From: Crotalaria pallida | Lineage: Eukaryota; Streptophyta; Magnoliopsida; Fabales; Fabaceae | DNA length: 64,000 bases | Assembly: GCA_037953625.1 (NCBI GenBank) | Contig: CM075652.1 | Coordinates: 78,955,501-79,019,500, forward strand | Direction of reading: 5' to 3' | Shown here: one piece after another, positions 22,586 through 34,300 of the stretch | How the letters are laid out: every line of letters starts with the position of its first letter | Position numbering within the stretch: the stretch's first letter is position 1 | Position numbers and translations under genes: made by a program | Notes under the pieces: generated by a model | Databases searched by the model: none | Seen by the model: the letters and a program-made list of their open reading frames with translations, nothing else | What the model was told of the DNA's origin: nothing

Positions 22586-23545
22586 TGTTGGAAGTCAAGC
22601 TAGTGTTGGAAGGCATTCTTCAAACTCTCTTATGGACTTCAAGTATAATTCAAGATGTTGTTTTGATGATAACAAGCCAACTCAAGTTCAAGCTCACAAG
22701 TGTCATCCATGTTCAAGATTGAAGAATCAAGCAAGACATAGATTAGAAACCTTTTCCTTAGATCATTTGTAAGGTAATGGAGTTTCTATTTCTTTACGAG
22801 TTTACAAAAGCCAATAAGTTTTTTCATTTTAAAAGAGAGAAGAAGAAGAATGTGTTTTTCATGAAAAAGTGTTTTCTGCATTAATCTGAGTGAAAATACT
22901 TGATGTTACAAAACTCTGTATATTTTTATGTATGCAAGAGAGAGTAATCGATTAGCTGCTCAAGATAATCGATTAACTTTGTTGCATCATAGAAAAATCA
23001 GAGAGGTTGTAATCGATTAAATGAATCTTGTTAATCAATTACTTTCTTATGGGAGTAATCGATTACCTGGCTCAAGTAAGCGATTATAATTGTTGCATCA
23101 TATATTTTTCTGAGGCTTAGTAATCGATTACAAGCTCTGTAGTAATCGATTACATGATGTTGCATCATATGCATATCAGAGGCTCAGTAATCGATTAATT
23201 GTTTATGTGTAATCGATTAAATGAGTTGCATCATACATTGAACAGGAGTGGTGTAATCGATTAACTATTATTGGTCTAATCGATTACATGGTTTTCAAAT
23301 GAATTTAAGAATTTCTATTTTTGAAGGAATAATCGATTACCTTCAGAAAGTAATCGATTACTTCAAGTTTTATTGAAAAACATGTCAGAATCATTTTGAT
23401 TATTTCCTGATTTGTTTTTATATAAAAGATTCTGATTTATTTTATAAAATTCGAAAATGATTTTAAGTTTGAATTATTTCCTTTTTAGTTTTAAGAATCA
23501 AATCTTTATTTTATTTCGTAAATCGTTTTGATTTAGTTTCGAGAA
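22586..23545 (+). repeat. Copia-1 3' LTR, truncated
   Basis: It starts TGTTGGAAGTCAAGC, as does the copia-2 LTR at 60263. An array of fourteen TAATCGATTA-type palindromes (22946-23359) forms seven pairs spaced 21-23 bp, with gttgcatcata linkers. A TATA box TATATAAAA (23419-23427) follows 60 bp later. Similarity to the copia-2 LTR is lost at about 23545, so the U5 part is missing. Confidence 0.75.
22946..23359 (+). repeat. Seven paired TAATCGATTA palindromes with linker repeats
   Basis: Centres lie at 22949/22970, 23014/23036, 23060/23081, 23125/23147, 23192/23214, 23258/23281 and 23334/23355. Most pairs are preceded by gttgcatcata, giving a higher-order repeat of about 66-70 bp. Two members are degenerate (aatcaatt and aagcgatt). 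Confidence 0.85.
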
Positions 23546-24232
23546 AACTACAACATTTAAACCATTGCACCATCATCACAATTGTGGATTGATAATATGT
23601 TGATTTTTTTAAGCGATGTACATTCTTCAGCTAGTAGATCATGAATTGATCAATAAAAGGAGAGCAAGGTTAAATAAGTGATTGTTGCAATATTAAATTA
23701 GATAAACGTCTTGCAATGGCTACTACTCTCCGGGGCTAACGTGATAAACATTAGAAAAAGGAGTTGATTTTTTAACCTCCCTATTTTGGTTTTGACCCCC
23801 TTAATAAAATTTGTTCCAAAAATTCCCCTCCCTTTTAAAAAACAAAATAAATACTCCATCTTTCTCTTCTCCTGATCGTTCAATTCTCACTCACTATTTC
23901 ATACTCCAGAGTCCCAACCTTCATTCTTTCTCTCTCACGTTTCTCTCTCTTTTCCTCTCACTTTATCACTTCAAAGGATCACGGTTTCTCAAGGTATGAA
24001 CTCTAGGCTTTCTTTTCCACTCCTTTCTCACGGTTTCTTTATCTTTCGTTTTTTTAATTTCTTTTCCCTTTTCGATTTGTTTTTCTTTTTATTTTTGCAA
24101 TGACAGTTCAAATGTACATAGGGAGTAATGTAATGATGTGGGGGGTAGTATTGATTTTGGGGTAGGTAATGGGTGTTATTTTTTTAGGGTTTGTTTGGGT
24201 TTTTGGTTTAGATTTGTGTGGAGTAATATATC
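23546..24232 (+). other. Unassigned region with leader-like pyrimidine-rich stretch
   Basis: It matches neither copia LTR nor the giant elements. From about 23860 to 24060 it is strongly CT-rich, and it contains tctcaag followed by gtatga at 23992, which has the form of an exon/intron donor. It looks like the 5' leader of a host gene or a captured gene fragment, but no coding exon is visible. Confidence 0.3.
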
Positions 24233-24485
24233 AGATTAGTCCTTGACTTTGTAAGAGTCGGTCAAGTTAGTCTCTGACTTTATCGAAATAGCAATTTAGT
24301 CACTGATATAGGAGAACGTCGATCAAGTTAGTCCCTGTCGTCACTATCAAAGGGATGTATTTGCTTTAAAATTGGGTAAAGATAGGGACATATGTGAATT
24401 AAAATGAAATCTCAAGGACTAAATTGCTATTTCGATAAAGTCAGGGACTAATTTGACCGACGCTTACACAGTCAGGGACTAATCT
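24233..24485. mobile_element. MITE with about 68-bp terminal inverted repeats
   Basis: The left end (agattagtccttgacttt) and the right end (gtcagggactaatct) are inverted copies over about 68 bp, with roughly 90 percent identity by eye. The interior is only about 115 bp with no ORF. No clear TSD is visible. The right flank is copia-2 pol and the left flank is not, so the element sits on a rearrangement breakpoint. The family could be Mutator-like, judging by the long TIRs. Confidence 0.75.
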
Positions 24486-24942
24486 ATTCAATTCCCTCAA
24501 ATGATGCAAAATGTCTAATAAGTAAAGAGGATGAATCTTGGTTGTGGCATCGTAGAATAGGTCACATCCACATGAATCATTTAAGTAAATTATCTTCTAA
24601 AAACTTAGTAGTTGGTTCGCCCAAGCAAAAATTTTTCGATTTCTGAAAACTGTGATCCTTGTTCAAGATCAAAACTCACAAGGAAATCTTTTCCCTAAAA
24701 ATATTGTTTCAACTCAAAGACCCTTGAAACTTTTACATATGGATCTTTTTGGACCATGTCAAACAAAAAGCTTTGGTGGCAACTATTATTGTTTGGTAAT
24801 TATGGATGACTATTCTAGGTATACATGGACATTGTTTATTTCTCATAAAAATGATGCATTTCATGAATTTAAAAAGCTAGCAAAGGTTGTTCAAAACCAA
24901 ATGCATTTGAGCATCTCATCCATTAAGACTGTTCATGGCGAT
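24486..24942 (+). pseudogene. pol: Copia-2 pol fragment: GAG-pre-integrase and integrase start
   Basis: It reads SIPSNDAKC, LWHRRIGHIH, then CDPCSRSK and the integrase HMDLFGP with the central NYYCLVIMDDYSRYTW part that copia-1 lost. One extra T near 24640 gives the same +1 frameshift as in copia-1. The 5' part of the element (LTR, gag, protease) is missing at the MITE. The right end is TSD gcgat (24938-24942), where the giant LTR-like element inserted between the codons for HGD and GEF. Confidence 0.85.
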
Positions 24943-27900
24943 TGTAACACCCCGAATTAGAAACTTTTAATTCATAAAAATATGGGTCAATTTTTTTTCA
25001 ATTTGATGACGTGAACATGAGTTCTTTCTTGCAAATACATTTCCTTTTACAAAGCTTTTTTATCATAACATGACACTTTTACGTTCCACGTCATCCATCC
25101 GGTTTTCCAAATCGAGATGTTACCAACATCGCACTTTGGAATCCCATCTTATCATAATCATAATTTATCAAAATACTATTTCCAATAACACGTTTGGAAA
25201 TGTTATTTTCAGTATGGGGTTACATGATATCCGAGTAAAATTATCAGAGTCTACCTGAACCACGACACAGTCATCATAGCAAAACGGGATGGACACTGAA
25301 AAGAACGAACAACCCTCCTCAATAAAAGTTGTTGCAAGCGTTCGTGTCGTATCATAATTCCATTGTCCGCGCCCGAACACTCTACCGAAAGGATCCTCTG
25401 CTCGAGTCCTCCTTAATCCGCAGATCCTCCATATAAGTGGTCAACACAGAACCAATAGGGCATACAACCAAGAGACAAAGAGAGAGTCAGCGTTTCCGGG
25501 CGGAAAGCCGACAGTGAGGAATTACAGCAGACACATATATTAAGTTAAACAAATAAGAAACAACATACTAAACATTCACACATTAAGAATTTCAATTATC
25601 ATTTTCCGTATCTCCATTTATCATTATCATCTCTTTTTCAAACTGGGCACTCCAGGCCTTAGTCTCAAGTTTTCCCTTCACCGATATTTCTTTTTGTATT
25701 CACCCGCAGAAATCCTCTTATTGCCACAACACTTTCATAATTCTTTTCTCTTTATTTGGCGTTTTCATTCCTATCCTTGCCCGAAGGCTTCATTGCTACC
25801 ACATACTTTCCATAACTCTTATTTTCACTATTAATGATTACTTCATCAACTTCATATATTTTTCTTAACAAGTTTTATTGAAGCGCATTCATCGATGACA
25901 GGGGATTTAGGGAAAAATCATTGAGGAGTTTGGTTAGCACACATACATCTCCTCCAATTCACCCGCGCCAAGTCAGAAGCAAACGAGATGTACAGGAACC
26001 TTAACCCATGCCGGTCGAACAGTCGAGAAAACCAACAGCATATAATATCTTTGCCAAGACCACAACCGTACAGGCCGGTCATTACGACAATTAATATTTT
26101 ACGCGATATCGCAAGGGCCCAATCAACCATTCGTCTGCCAGCCTCGTTCAGGTTCCCTCTCACCGTTTCGAATTTGATCAAGGGGGAGACAATACTTTTC
26201 TAGTCTCGAGTGCAGAACACGCTACGGTCCCTTGGGTATTAATCCTTGATCACTTACAGACTAGTTCTGTCTAGAAAAGCACTCTAGGTTACTTGACGTT
26301 TCACCATCATCACCCTCCCTTATCACAATCACACACATGAGCATTCGCAGATAAAAAGGGTATCTTCCTCTCCACTACTTCACACTCAACTCGCCGTGTC
26401 ATGGTTAACGTCTTTTAAATATTTTATCAATGCTTTATTACTATCTGGTTAATCCTAAGGTTCGGACGAGTCACCCTTGTTCATCCCTTCGGTGATCATC
26501 GACCTCTACTTATCCGTCTTTCACATTAATCTTTCCCAACTATACTTTAGTTACTCATCGGGCTCGGACACACAGGCATACCGCACACATGGCCAACGCA
26601 ATCTCATTCCTTCCAAACTCGCTTTCCGTACAAGTCCACTTTATTTCCATTACTTCTAAGAATTTCCAATCTTTCCATTGAGTACCTTTTCACATTTTAC
26701 ATCAGCTCCATCATCATCGTCATTTCACTTAAGCATTTAAACATGACCATCGTTCTACATAACATGTTGGTTTCCCATACTTCTCACATTATTTTATCAA
26801 TATCACTGATCAACAGAGCAACATAATAATATAACATGACTACTTCCTAATTTCAGATAAAAGTTCAATAAGCGTAGAGCAGCATATCATCACATGTCGT
26901 CATCATAAATAAATAGCATCATATCATAACGTTATAACAGAAAAGGGATGTCTTAGTCCTGTGTATCAGTGGCCAAACATACACACTCAATTGCCACTAT
27001 ACAACTGACTCTTAGGCACCACGTTCCTGCTTTTGAGATAGCCAGGAACAACTTAACATGTTACCTACAGACCACGGTGTCTTAGGAAAGCTGTTCTCTC
27101 ACCTCGAATCCAGCAAGTATCCGTTAGAAACCGATGCGGGCTCTTCCGACTGACCGCAGCTCCAAATTCCCGATTGGCAGATCCCTTGCTTAAAACAAGA
27201 CACATAATTATTACAAGTCTATTTAACTAACACTCATGCTTAATATCGAATCATTTTGAAAACTCGTCTTAATTCTTGTCGGGTAATCGTAAAAGAAAAC
27301 CTTTACTCTTCCAAAGTAAATCCAACGTTTAAACATACTTTAAATACCTCAAAATCATTCTTAAGCGATTGACAAAACACTTTAAAACAATTCCTCTTGG
27401 TGGCTGGTCCGTTCCGGATAGCCATGAACCAAAGCCCAAAAACATCGAAAAACTTAACTTTTTCAATCAAACTCTTTCTCAATTCAAATACCACTTAAAA
27501 CTTAAACTTTAAATCAATTAAACACACTTTTAGATTTGAAAAACAAATTGAATAAATCCAGGACAACAAAGATTAAATCCATAAATCACTTTTTTACAAA
27601 TCATAAAACACCGTAAAATTGCAATTTTATTCACGTCGCATTCCAACTCAAAACCAACACTTAAACGCTTTATTTTCAAAACTTTAAGACCAAAATCAAA
27701 GCTTGGGTAACCACTATACATACCAAAGAATTTCAATTAACATAAACTAAATTAATCCAAAAATAATCAATTAATTTCTTAAAAGCTAGTTACGTAATCC
27801 AAACACTTTTCAACGATTAGTTAAAATGCAAACGACATACCACACTTTAGAAATCAAATCATACAATCAACTACTCCTATTTATTCATGCATTCCATCGA

Positions 27901-28391
27901 ACTATGAAAGTGAGAACATAAACCATTAGTCATACAAGCAATACTTGGAATACAATCAAGTCGGTCCTAAACTAAACACTTGACCGAAGATAAACAACAA
28001 CACTAACTTTTCAATTTTATTTTCACATACACTAAACAAACTTCAAATAATACTTAGCATTTAACAAAATAACTTTACCATCCTCATTAATATACCATGG
28101 CCGAATTCTACACTCCAAGCAAGTCAAAATCCCTTAATTCCCTAACTCTTTCTTAAAGCACTCATTCACACCCTTTTCATCCAAACTTTAACATAAAATC
28201 AATGGACTAACTTGAAGTCAAACATATAACACATAGTCAATTCAAAACAAGTTAGTTTTTATGTCACTATACTTTAAATAATTTATACATAGTCAAATAA
28301 GCAAATCATTTCAAATTCCTAAACTTATCCAACCGAATCATGCATTCATTGGTTCTAGGAATTCAATTAGCATGCAACACTTAGGACTAAG
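24943..28391 (-). mobile_element. Giant noncoding LTR-like element (copy 3), left part
   Basis: It begins TGTAACACCCCG at 24943 in copia-2 pol. Blocks match 29011-34756 in order: ggatcctctg near 25390, the cacgctacgg and ctcgagtgcagaac region near 26210, ttgacgtttcaccatcatc near 26293, and accacggtgtcttaggaaagct near 27071. It is more diverged than copies 2 and 4. Short open frames on both strands look like chance. It is interrupted by the chromovirus at 28392 (TSD ctaag, 28387-28391) and continues at 43681. Confidence 0.65.
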
Positions 28392-31300
28392 TGTAACATC
28401 CCAAATTTAATTTTTAGTGTAAATTATGTTTTGATAGTCTTAGGGTAGAAGCAATAATGATATAAGTTAGAAATTGGTCAATTAGACATGTAAATTTAGG
28501 TTTAAAACATAGAACTTTGGGGAATTTAGAATAATAAGATTGGTAGCTCCAAATAAAAATTCCACCGTTGGATATGATGTAGGCGGGTGAGGAAGCTTGC
28601 TTAAAAATTTGGGGAAGATCCAACGGGTAACGAAGAAGTTATGGCCTTTCAAAGTACTGAATAATGCAAAATTCTGAAGGTTAATCGATTAACCTGTTGG
28701 CTAATCGATTAAGGTCAGAAAGTGAGCAAATGATTAATCGATTAGGGTTACTGCTAATCTTTGGCCAAATTTCAAGGGGTTAATCGATTAACTGAGATGT
28801 TAATCGATTAACACGGGCTGCTGTTGAAAAAAATAAAAGAGAACAACACGTGTTTTACTCTCAAATGCACGAATTTCTTCTTGGTCTCCTAGGGCTCAAA
28901 CTCTTCCACTTCAAGATCAATCAAGACACAAGTTGTGCACCCATTTCCATCATCAAACCTCTTTCTTTCCGAGCTCCAAGTAAGTATTCAAGCCTTTAAT
29001 CTCTTCTCCCTGTAACAGCCCGATTTTCGTACTCAAAACAATTAACTGAAAGTTGCCAAAAATGAGGCCAATTTTTTTTTTTTTTTTGTAACACATTGTT
29101 GAAATGTCCTTGGTGTATTTAAAAGTTCTTTTATTGAAAATCGAGTTGTTACTAAAACAGTCCCTTTCATAAAACTTTTCTCTTCATAAAATAATTTAGT
29201 TTCAAGGACATTAATACTCATAATTGATTTCAAAAGTTTACATTGACCTCCCTTCCCAAGTAAAGCACTTTACAAAGCAGGATTTAAATTTAGCTGCATT
29301 ACATAAGTGGCACATTGCTTGGTAATCCTTGACTCAAAAACACAATCCACAAACTTAACCTAAACACTCTACTTTCGCTTCCTTCTTGTGAAGACATCCG
29401 AATTGAACTCTCCTTTCTCCTTGCGCCCTTTCTTCACTCCCCGTAAAATGCAATCGGCTCTATCGCTGCTCTGCGGTTGTCATTCAGCTTCATCTAGAGG
29501 AATGATCTCCAAGCGGTACTCCGTCTGCCCGTCGAGACATCAGCAGAACCGATATGCCAACGAATAGGAGAGAGTAAGCGATCTGAACGACGCATCGTCT
29601 ACGGTGTGGGATTACGATAGGCAAGATAATAGGACTACACAAGCATACAATGCAACATACATACACACAACAATTAAGCATGTTACCATCATCATTATCA
29701 TTATTATCTTTCGTTATTATCATCCTTCATTATTTTTCCGAGCTCGATTTCACTTCTCATTACATTCTTTCTTATCCCTTTTTCCTTGTCATACTCAGAT
29801 CTTCTTCTTTTCCAATCTTATCAACTCATAACATTTCTTTACTTGGGGAATCATAAGATATCGTAGGGGAATTCATTTCATTCTCGGCTATCACTCACGT
29901 CTACATCTCCTCGGTCATCCATCCAACCTAGTCGGAAGCAAACAGGAGTACAAGACCTTTACCACGCGAGCACGACAGCTGTCTCAACACATAAATGGAC
30001 CCAGACCAGGAGGATCTCGTCCTCAAATCAATTCAATTTCATAATATCAAGGCTCACTGTCCACGTAGTGGCAAAACACAATGCCCCGTTCCAGTCCCTC
30101 TCACTGTTCTAGATTTGCAATCTAGGGGGTGACAGTATGTTTCTAGTGGGCCCGCAGAACATACCACGGCATTAGACCCGGTCCCCACCACGTTAGTGCG
30201 CCACATGTGGAGTTCGTTCTGCCTAGAAACACACTCTAGACTTCTTGACGTTTCACCGTCATCGTCCTCCCCTAATGCAATCTCCTCCTAAGTATCCGCA
30301 GATACTTATGGTTTCTTCCTCTCCACTACTTCGCACTCTCATACCTCACCGCGTGTGTCTTTTAAGTCTTTTATCTTTTACTTAACCTAAGGTCGGCCCG
30401 TCCTTCGTGCAACCCTTCAACGAGTCCCGACCACTAACTTTGCACAAACTTTCTCTCATCATATCTCACATAGCACAGAGCTGGGATCACATCAACGAAT
30501 TCTCAACTGATATCTCATTCCACAAAATACATTCCACCATTTCACTTGACAATCCACAATCTTTTCTCAACCTTTCTCCAAATGCCATTTTACAGGCTTT
30601 CACAAAACTTCATTTCATAAACATTCTCATAAAATTCCCTCTTGTGAATTTCTCAAAACTCTAGTTTCACAATTGCTCAAAATCTCTTTTCAAAAACTTT
30701 CTTGAAAACCCCTTGTTACAAAGTTTCTAAAATCTCTTTTCACATCCTCTCGCAAAATTTCCCTTCAAAAACCTTCCTTTCAAAAACATTTTCAAAAGAC
30801 TTTCTTTTCACAACTCTTTTCTAAAAAATTTCTTTTCACCATTTTCCACAAAATCTCTTTTTCCAAAAATCTTTTCAAAAAGCTTTTCTCAAAAACCTTT
30901 TCAAAACTGCTTTTCAATAATCGTTTTCAAAAACCACTTTTTAAAAAAACTTTTTCAAAAATAATAACTTTGCTGAGCGCTAATGGAGGAGCAAACTCAA
31001 CTCAACACTAGTCCCAGACTAAAACCAAAAACAAAGGAGCCCAGCTCCACTCATTCCACATCTCATATCCACATTCACATCACTCTCCCCAGCTCTGGCT
31101 CGTTCTCATCATTATCCTCAATTCTCAACTCTTTGTTTCTCTCTTTCCATCTTTTAACCTTATTTTCATTCTTTTATCCTCATCATTTACTTCCACCATT
31201 TCACTATTTCAATTTATTTTCAGGACGTAACAGACGTCCATCAACATATTATTCATTCAATTTAACATCAATAAATATCATTAAGAATAATTAAATTAAT

Positions 31301-34300
31301 AAACATAAACATACTATCAATCACATACACAAACATCACACAACAACAGTGTGGTCATTGTCACCTTCGTATAAGTGGCCACACAATACAAACAATTGCC
31401 ACTTATACTACTGACTCCGAACCACTTAGTTCCGATCTTTGAGATGATATGGAACGTCCTAATAAATCACCCAGCTACCACGGTGTCTTAGGAAAGCTTC
31501 TCTCTCACCTGAGGTCCAGCTAGTTAATTGCGTACCGTTGCCTCGGATCCTTTCTGCTGCCGGCTGCCCCAATCCCTTGTCTTTAAGATTTCCTCGTACT
31601 AAATAAAATACACTTACATTATTGTCTGGTTCTAAGAAAACCTTTTCTTATTTCATGACACTTTCCGTTCTTAATTGAAAGACTTAAAACACTATTGGTT
31701 TATCAAAACAATCCTCATATTTTCTAGCACTTAATTATTTTAAAATCATTTGAAAACATTTAATAAAATGGTTTAAATCATTTGGTTTGGTTGCTGGCCC
31801 GATTTGGACAGCACCATAAACATGTTCGAAAACACCGAAAAATGCCCCGTTTTCAATCCAGGTTTTTCTTAAATCAATTACTACTTGAAAACATTACTTT
31901 AAATCACATAAAAACATTTTCAAAGTTAAGAAACAATTTTTAAATATCCCGGGACAGCAAAGGGTTACTTCACAAAAATCATTTTAATCAAAACCCGAAT
32001 TCCATTAATTTCAAAACCAATCGTTCAACTCAGTTACAAATTAAACATTCAGTTTCAAACAAACACTTTCACAAATAAACATTTGAAATCTACCAAGGCA
32101 ACTTAATATATCATGATGCTATTTCATTTTCAAATAATTTCTTAAAATTAACACTTTATTAATTAATCAGAGACATACAATTAATTTAATCAATCATCAC
32201 CGAAATCATACAACTCACACATACTTTAGTTTCACAAAGCAAAACACTCAGTCATGTATATATTCACACACCAAATTGAATCTAGATTTAAACCAAACAT
32301 ATTATATTTATTTTTCTTTCTTTTTAACAATTTATATCCTTTCCAAAAATCGTTATTTACTTTAATGTAGCTAAATTATTTATTCTAACCGAATACACGC
32401 ACTTACACATATATTTATTTTAAACACAATACTTTTCCAAAATCATTTAATTCATTTATGTCCTTCATTGAAAAAGAACCCTAGTCTATTTTCCATGTCT
32501 AGACCGAACCTCATTTTGACAAAACAATATTGTTGGTCTACTTTTTCACATGCAAAAACACAAGATTTGTAAATCAAAAGAAATCAACATGCAAGTGTCC
32601 TTTGTCATTGAAACAGAACATGATTTCCTATGTCTAGACCTTGACCGAATGTACATTATCATAAACCAAGGTTTTATCTTCAAATATTTATCATGCATTC
32701 ATGTAAATCTTTTAGATCAAGTCATGAAAATACTTTTGAAAATAATCAAACACACTTAGGCCTTTTTCTCTTATGAAAGCCGAATTGAAACCAAAAACAA
32801 AACAACACAATTCAAATAAATTTTTCTTAAAACAAAGTCACAAAACACAATCATTTCAATGAGACATTCACATGCAAGGAAAGAAAAAGAAAGAATCTAG
32901 CCTATTTAACCTAGTGTAGACCGGATTCATCATAGGAAAAACAAGTCTTTGATGCACTTTTTCTTTCATGCAAAACCTTAAAATATTAACTCCAAAAACA
33001 TGCACTTTATAAACACATGGTTTTTAGAAAAATACCACTCCCTTTTTCTTCCCAAAACCGTGACCTATTAGTCACCTCAAATACATTTCCATTTTTATTT
33101 TTCTTTTGCATGTGCTTCTAAAAATCATGTAAATCAAAAAGAAAACACATGCAAGGAACTTTTCATGAAACAATCATGATCTCTTTGATTTCAAAGCTTG
33201 ACCGAAACTAAACAACAAACCAAGAGGGAAAACTTAAATCTTTAGCTTTGAAACACACATGGATTTAGATCAAAGCAAAATCATTTTGAAAAAGTTGTTT
33301 TCCTTTGCTTTCTCATCAAAACCGTGACATGCAAACTAAGAAGCAAAACGTTTTGAGTAAAAAAAATCACATGCAAGACTTCAAAATCAAAGTTATTGAA
33401 AATCAAGGCAAGAATCAAATCTTTTTCAAGGTTAAGACAATAGATCAAAGCCTTTTTGAAAAGAAAACAAAAGATTAAAGCTTAGAAAAATCAAAGTTAA
33501 GATCAAAGCATTTAAACCACTTAGATCACCTTTAGCAAGCTTCAAAACAAAACAAAAATCATCACAACCTAATTTTCTAGGCATGGCCGAACCACCTAAA
33601 TCAAGATCTAGAGGATTTAGCTTGAAAACTTTAAGATCTTTCATGAAAACTTAATTGAGTTATGAGGTCCGTTGATTAGAGATTTACAAGACACTTTCAA
33701 TCTTAAAAGTCCAAGATCAACATAAACAAAACTTAGGAAATTAGCATGCAAAGAAAAGAAGAAGAAAAATTACAAGATCAAAAGAAAAATCTAACTATTA
33801 CAATTTCCTTCACTTTCATCCGAAATACCCACCAAGGAAAAGGGTTGGTCTCCTAAATTTTTAGGTCTCGGTTCTTCAAGAAAGGTCTTAAGTCTTTGGC
33901 TTGGTTCCTCCTTCTTCTTTCTCCTTCCTTGTTCACGGCCTCTCTTCTTTTTCTTTAGGTGTTGAGAGCTTAATGTTGCTCTTCAACAAGTGTGTTTGAA
34001 CGTGAAGGGATATGAAAGGAGTGAATGGGAAAAATGGGTGAAATGAACCAAGAGTGGTGGCTTAAATAGACTACTCATGTGTTCCCTCTTATGCCCTTGT
34101 AACTTCGGCCAAGGTGTGTGCAAATGGAAGGGCAATTTTGGCAACACAATTTGTTGCATGGGTGGAGATTATCAATTCTAAGGGGACATGTAGGGTGGTG
34201 TAGGTGCTAGGGGTCATATTTAGGTGCAAAGACTTGTTGGTTCCTCCTTTAGGGTTTCCACTAATTTGGTTAGGTCTTGGTTAGGATTTGGTTACAACTT

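Larger units (their letters stand above)
2862..23545 (+). mobile_element. Copia-1: SIRE-like Ty1/copia retrotransposon, interrupted
   Basis: This is the host element of the left half. Its pieces are gag C-terminus (2862-3842), protease (3843-4153), integrase-RT-RNase H (13485-16024), the RNase H tail (22034-22237), a 3' UTR with repeated polypurine tracts, and a partial 3' LTR (22586 to about 23545). Removing the insertions at 4154-13479 and 16025-22028, together with one TSD copy each, restores reading across both joints. The gag has two CCHC knuckles separated by an acidic and coiled-coil region, and the LTR is long; both are typical of the SIRE/Maximus lineage. The 5' LTR and gag N-terminus lie beyond the left insertion, outside the window. 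The element is dead: several nonsense codons, a frameshift and an integrase deletion. Confidence 0.85.

Noticed and set aside
22946..23359. CRISPR-like array of regularly spaced palindromic repeats
   Set aside because: The repeats are 8-14 bp, spacers are related to each other, and the array sits in a plant LTR next to a TATA box. It is not a CRISPR.
25918..26203. Open frames on both strands in copy 3 of the giant element
   Set aside because: They overlap each other in a block that aligns to noncoding sequence of the other copies.
30407..31294. Plus-strand open frames in the giant element
   Set aside because: They lie on AT-rich and repeat sequence shared with the copy at 11191-12094 on the other strand and have no domain; conservation follows the DNA repeat.
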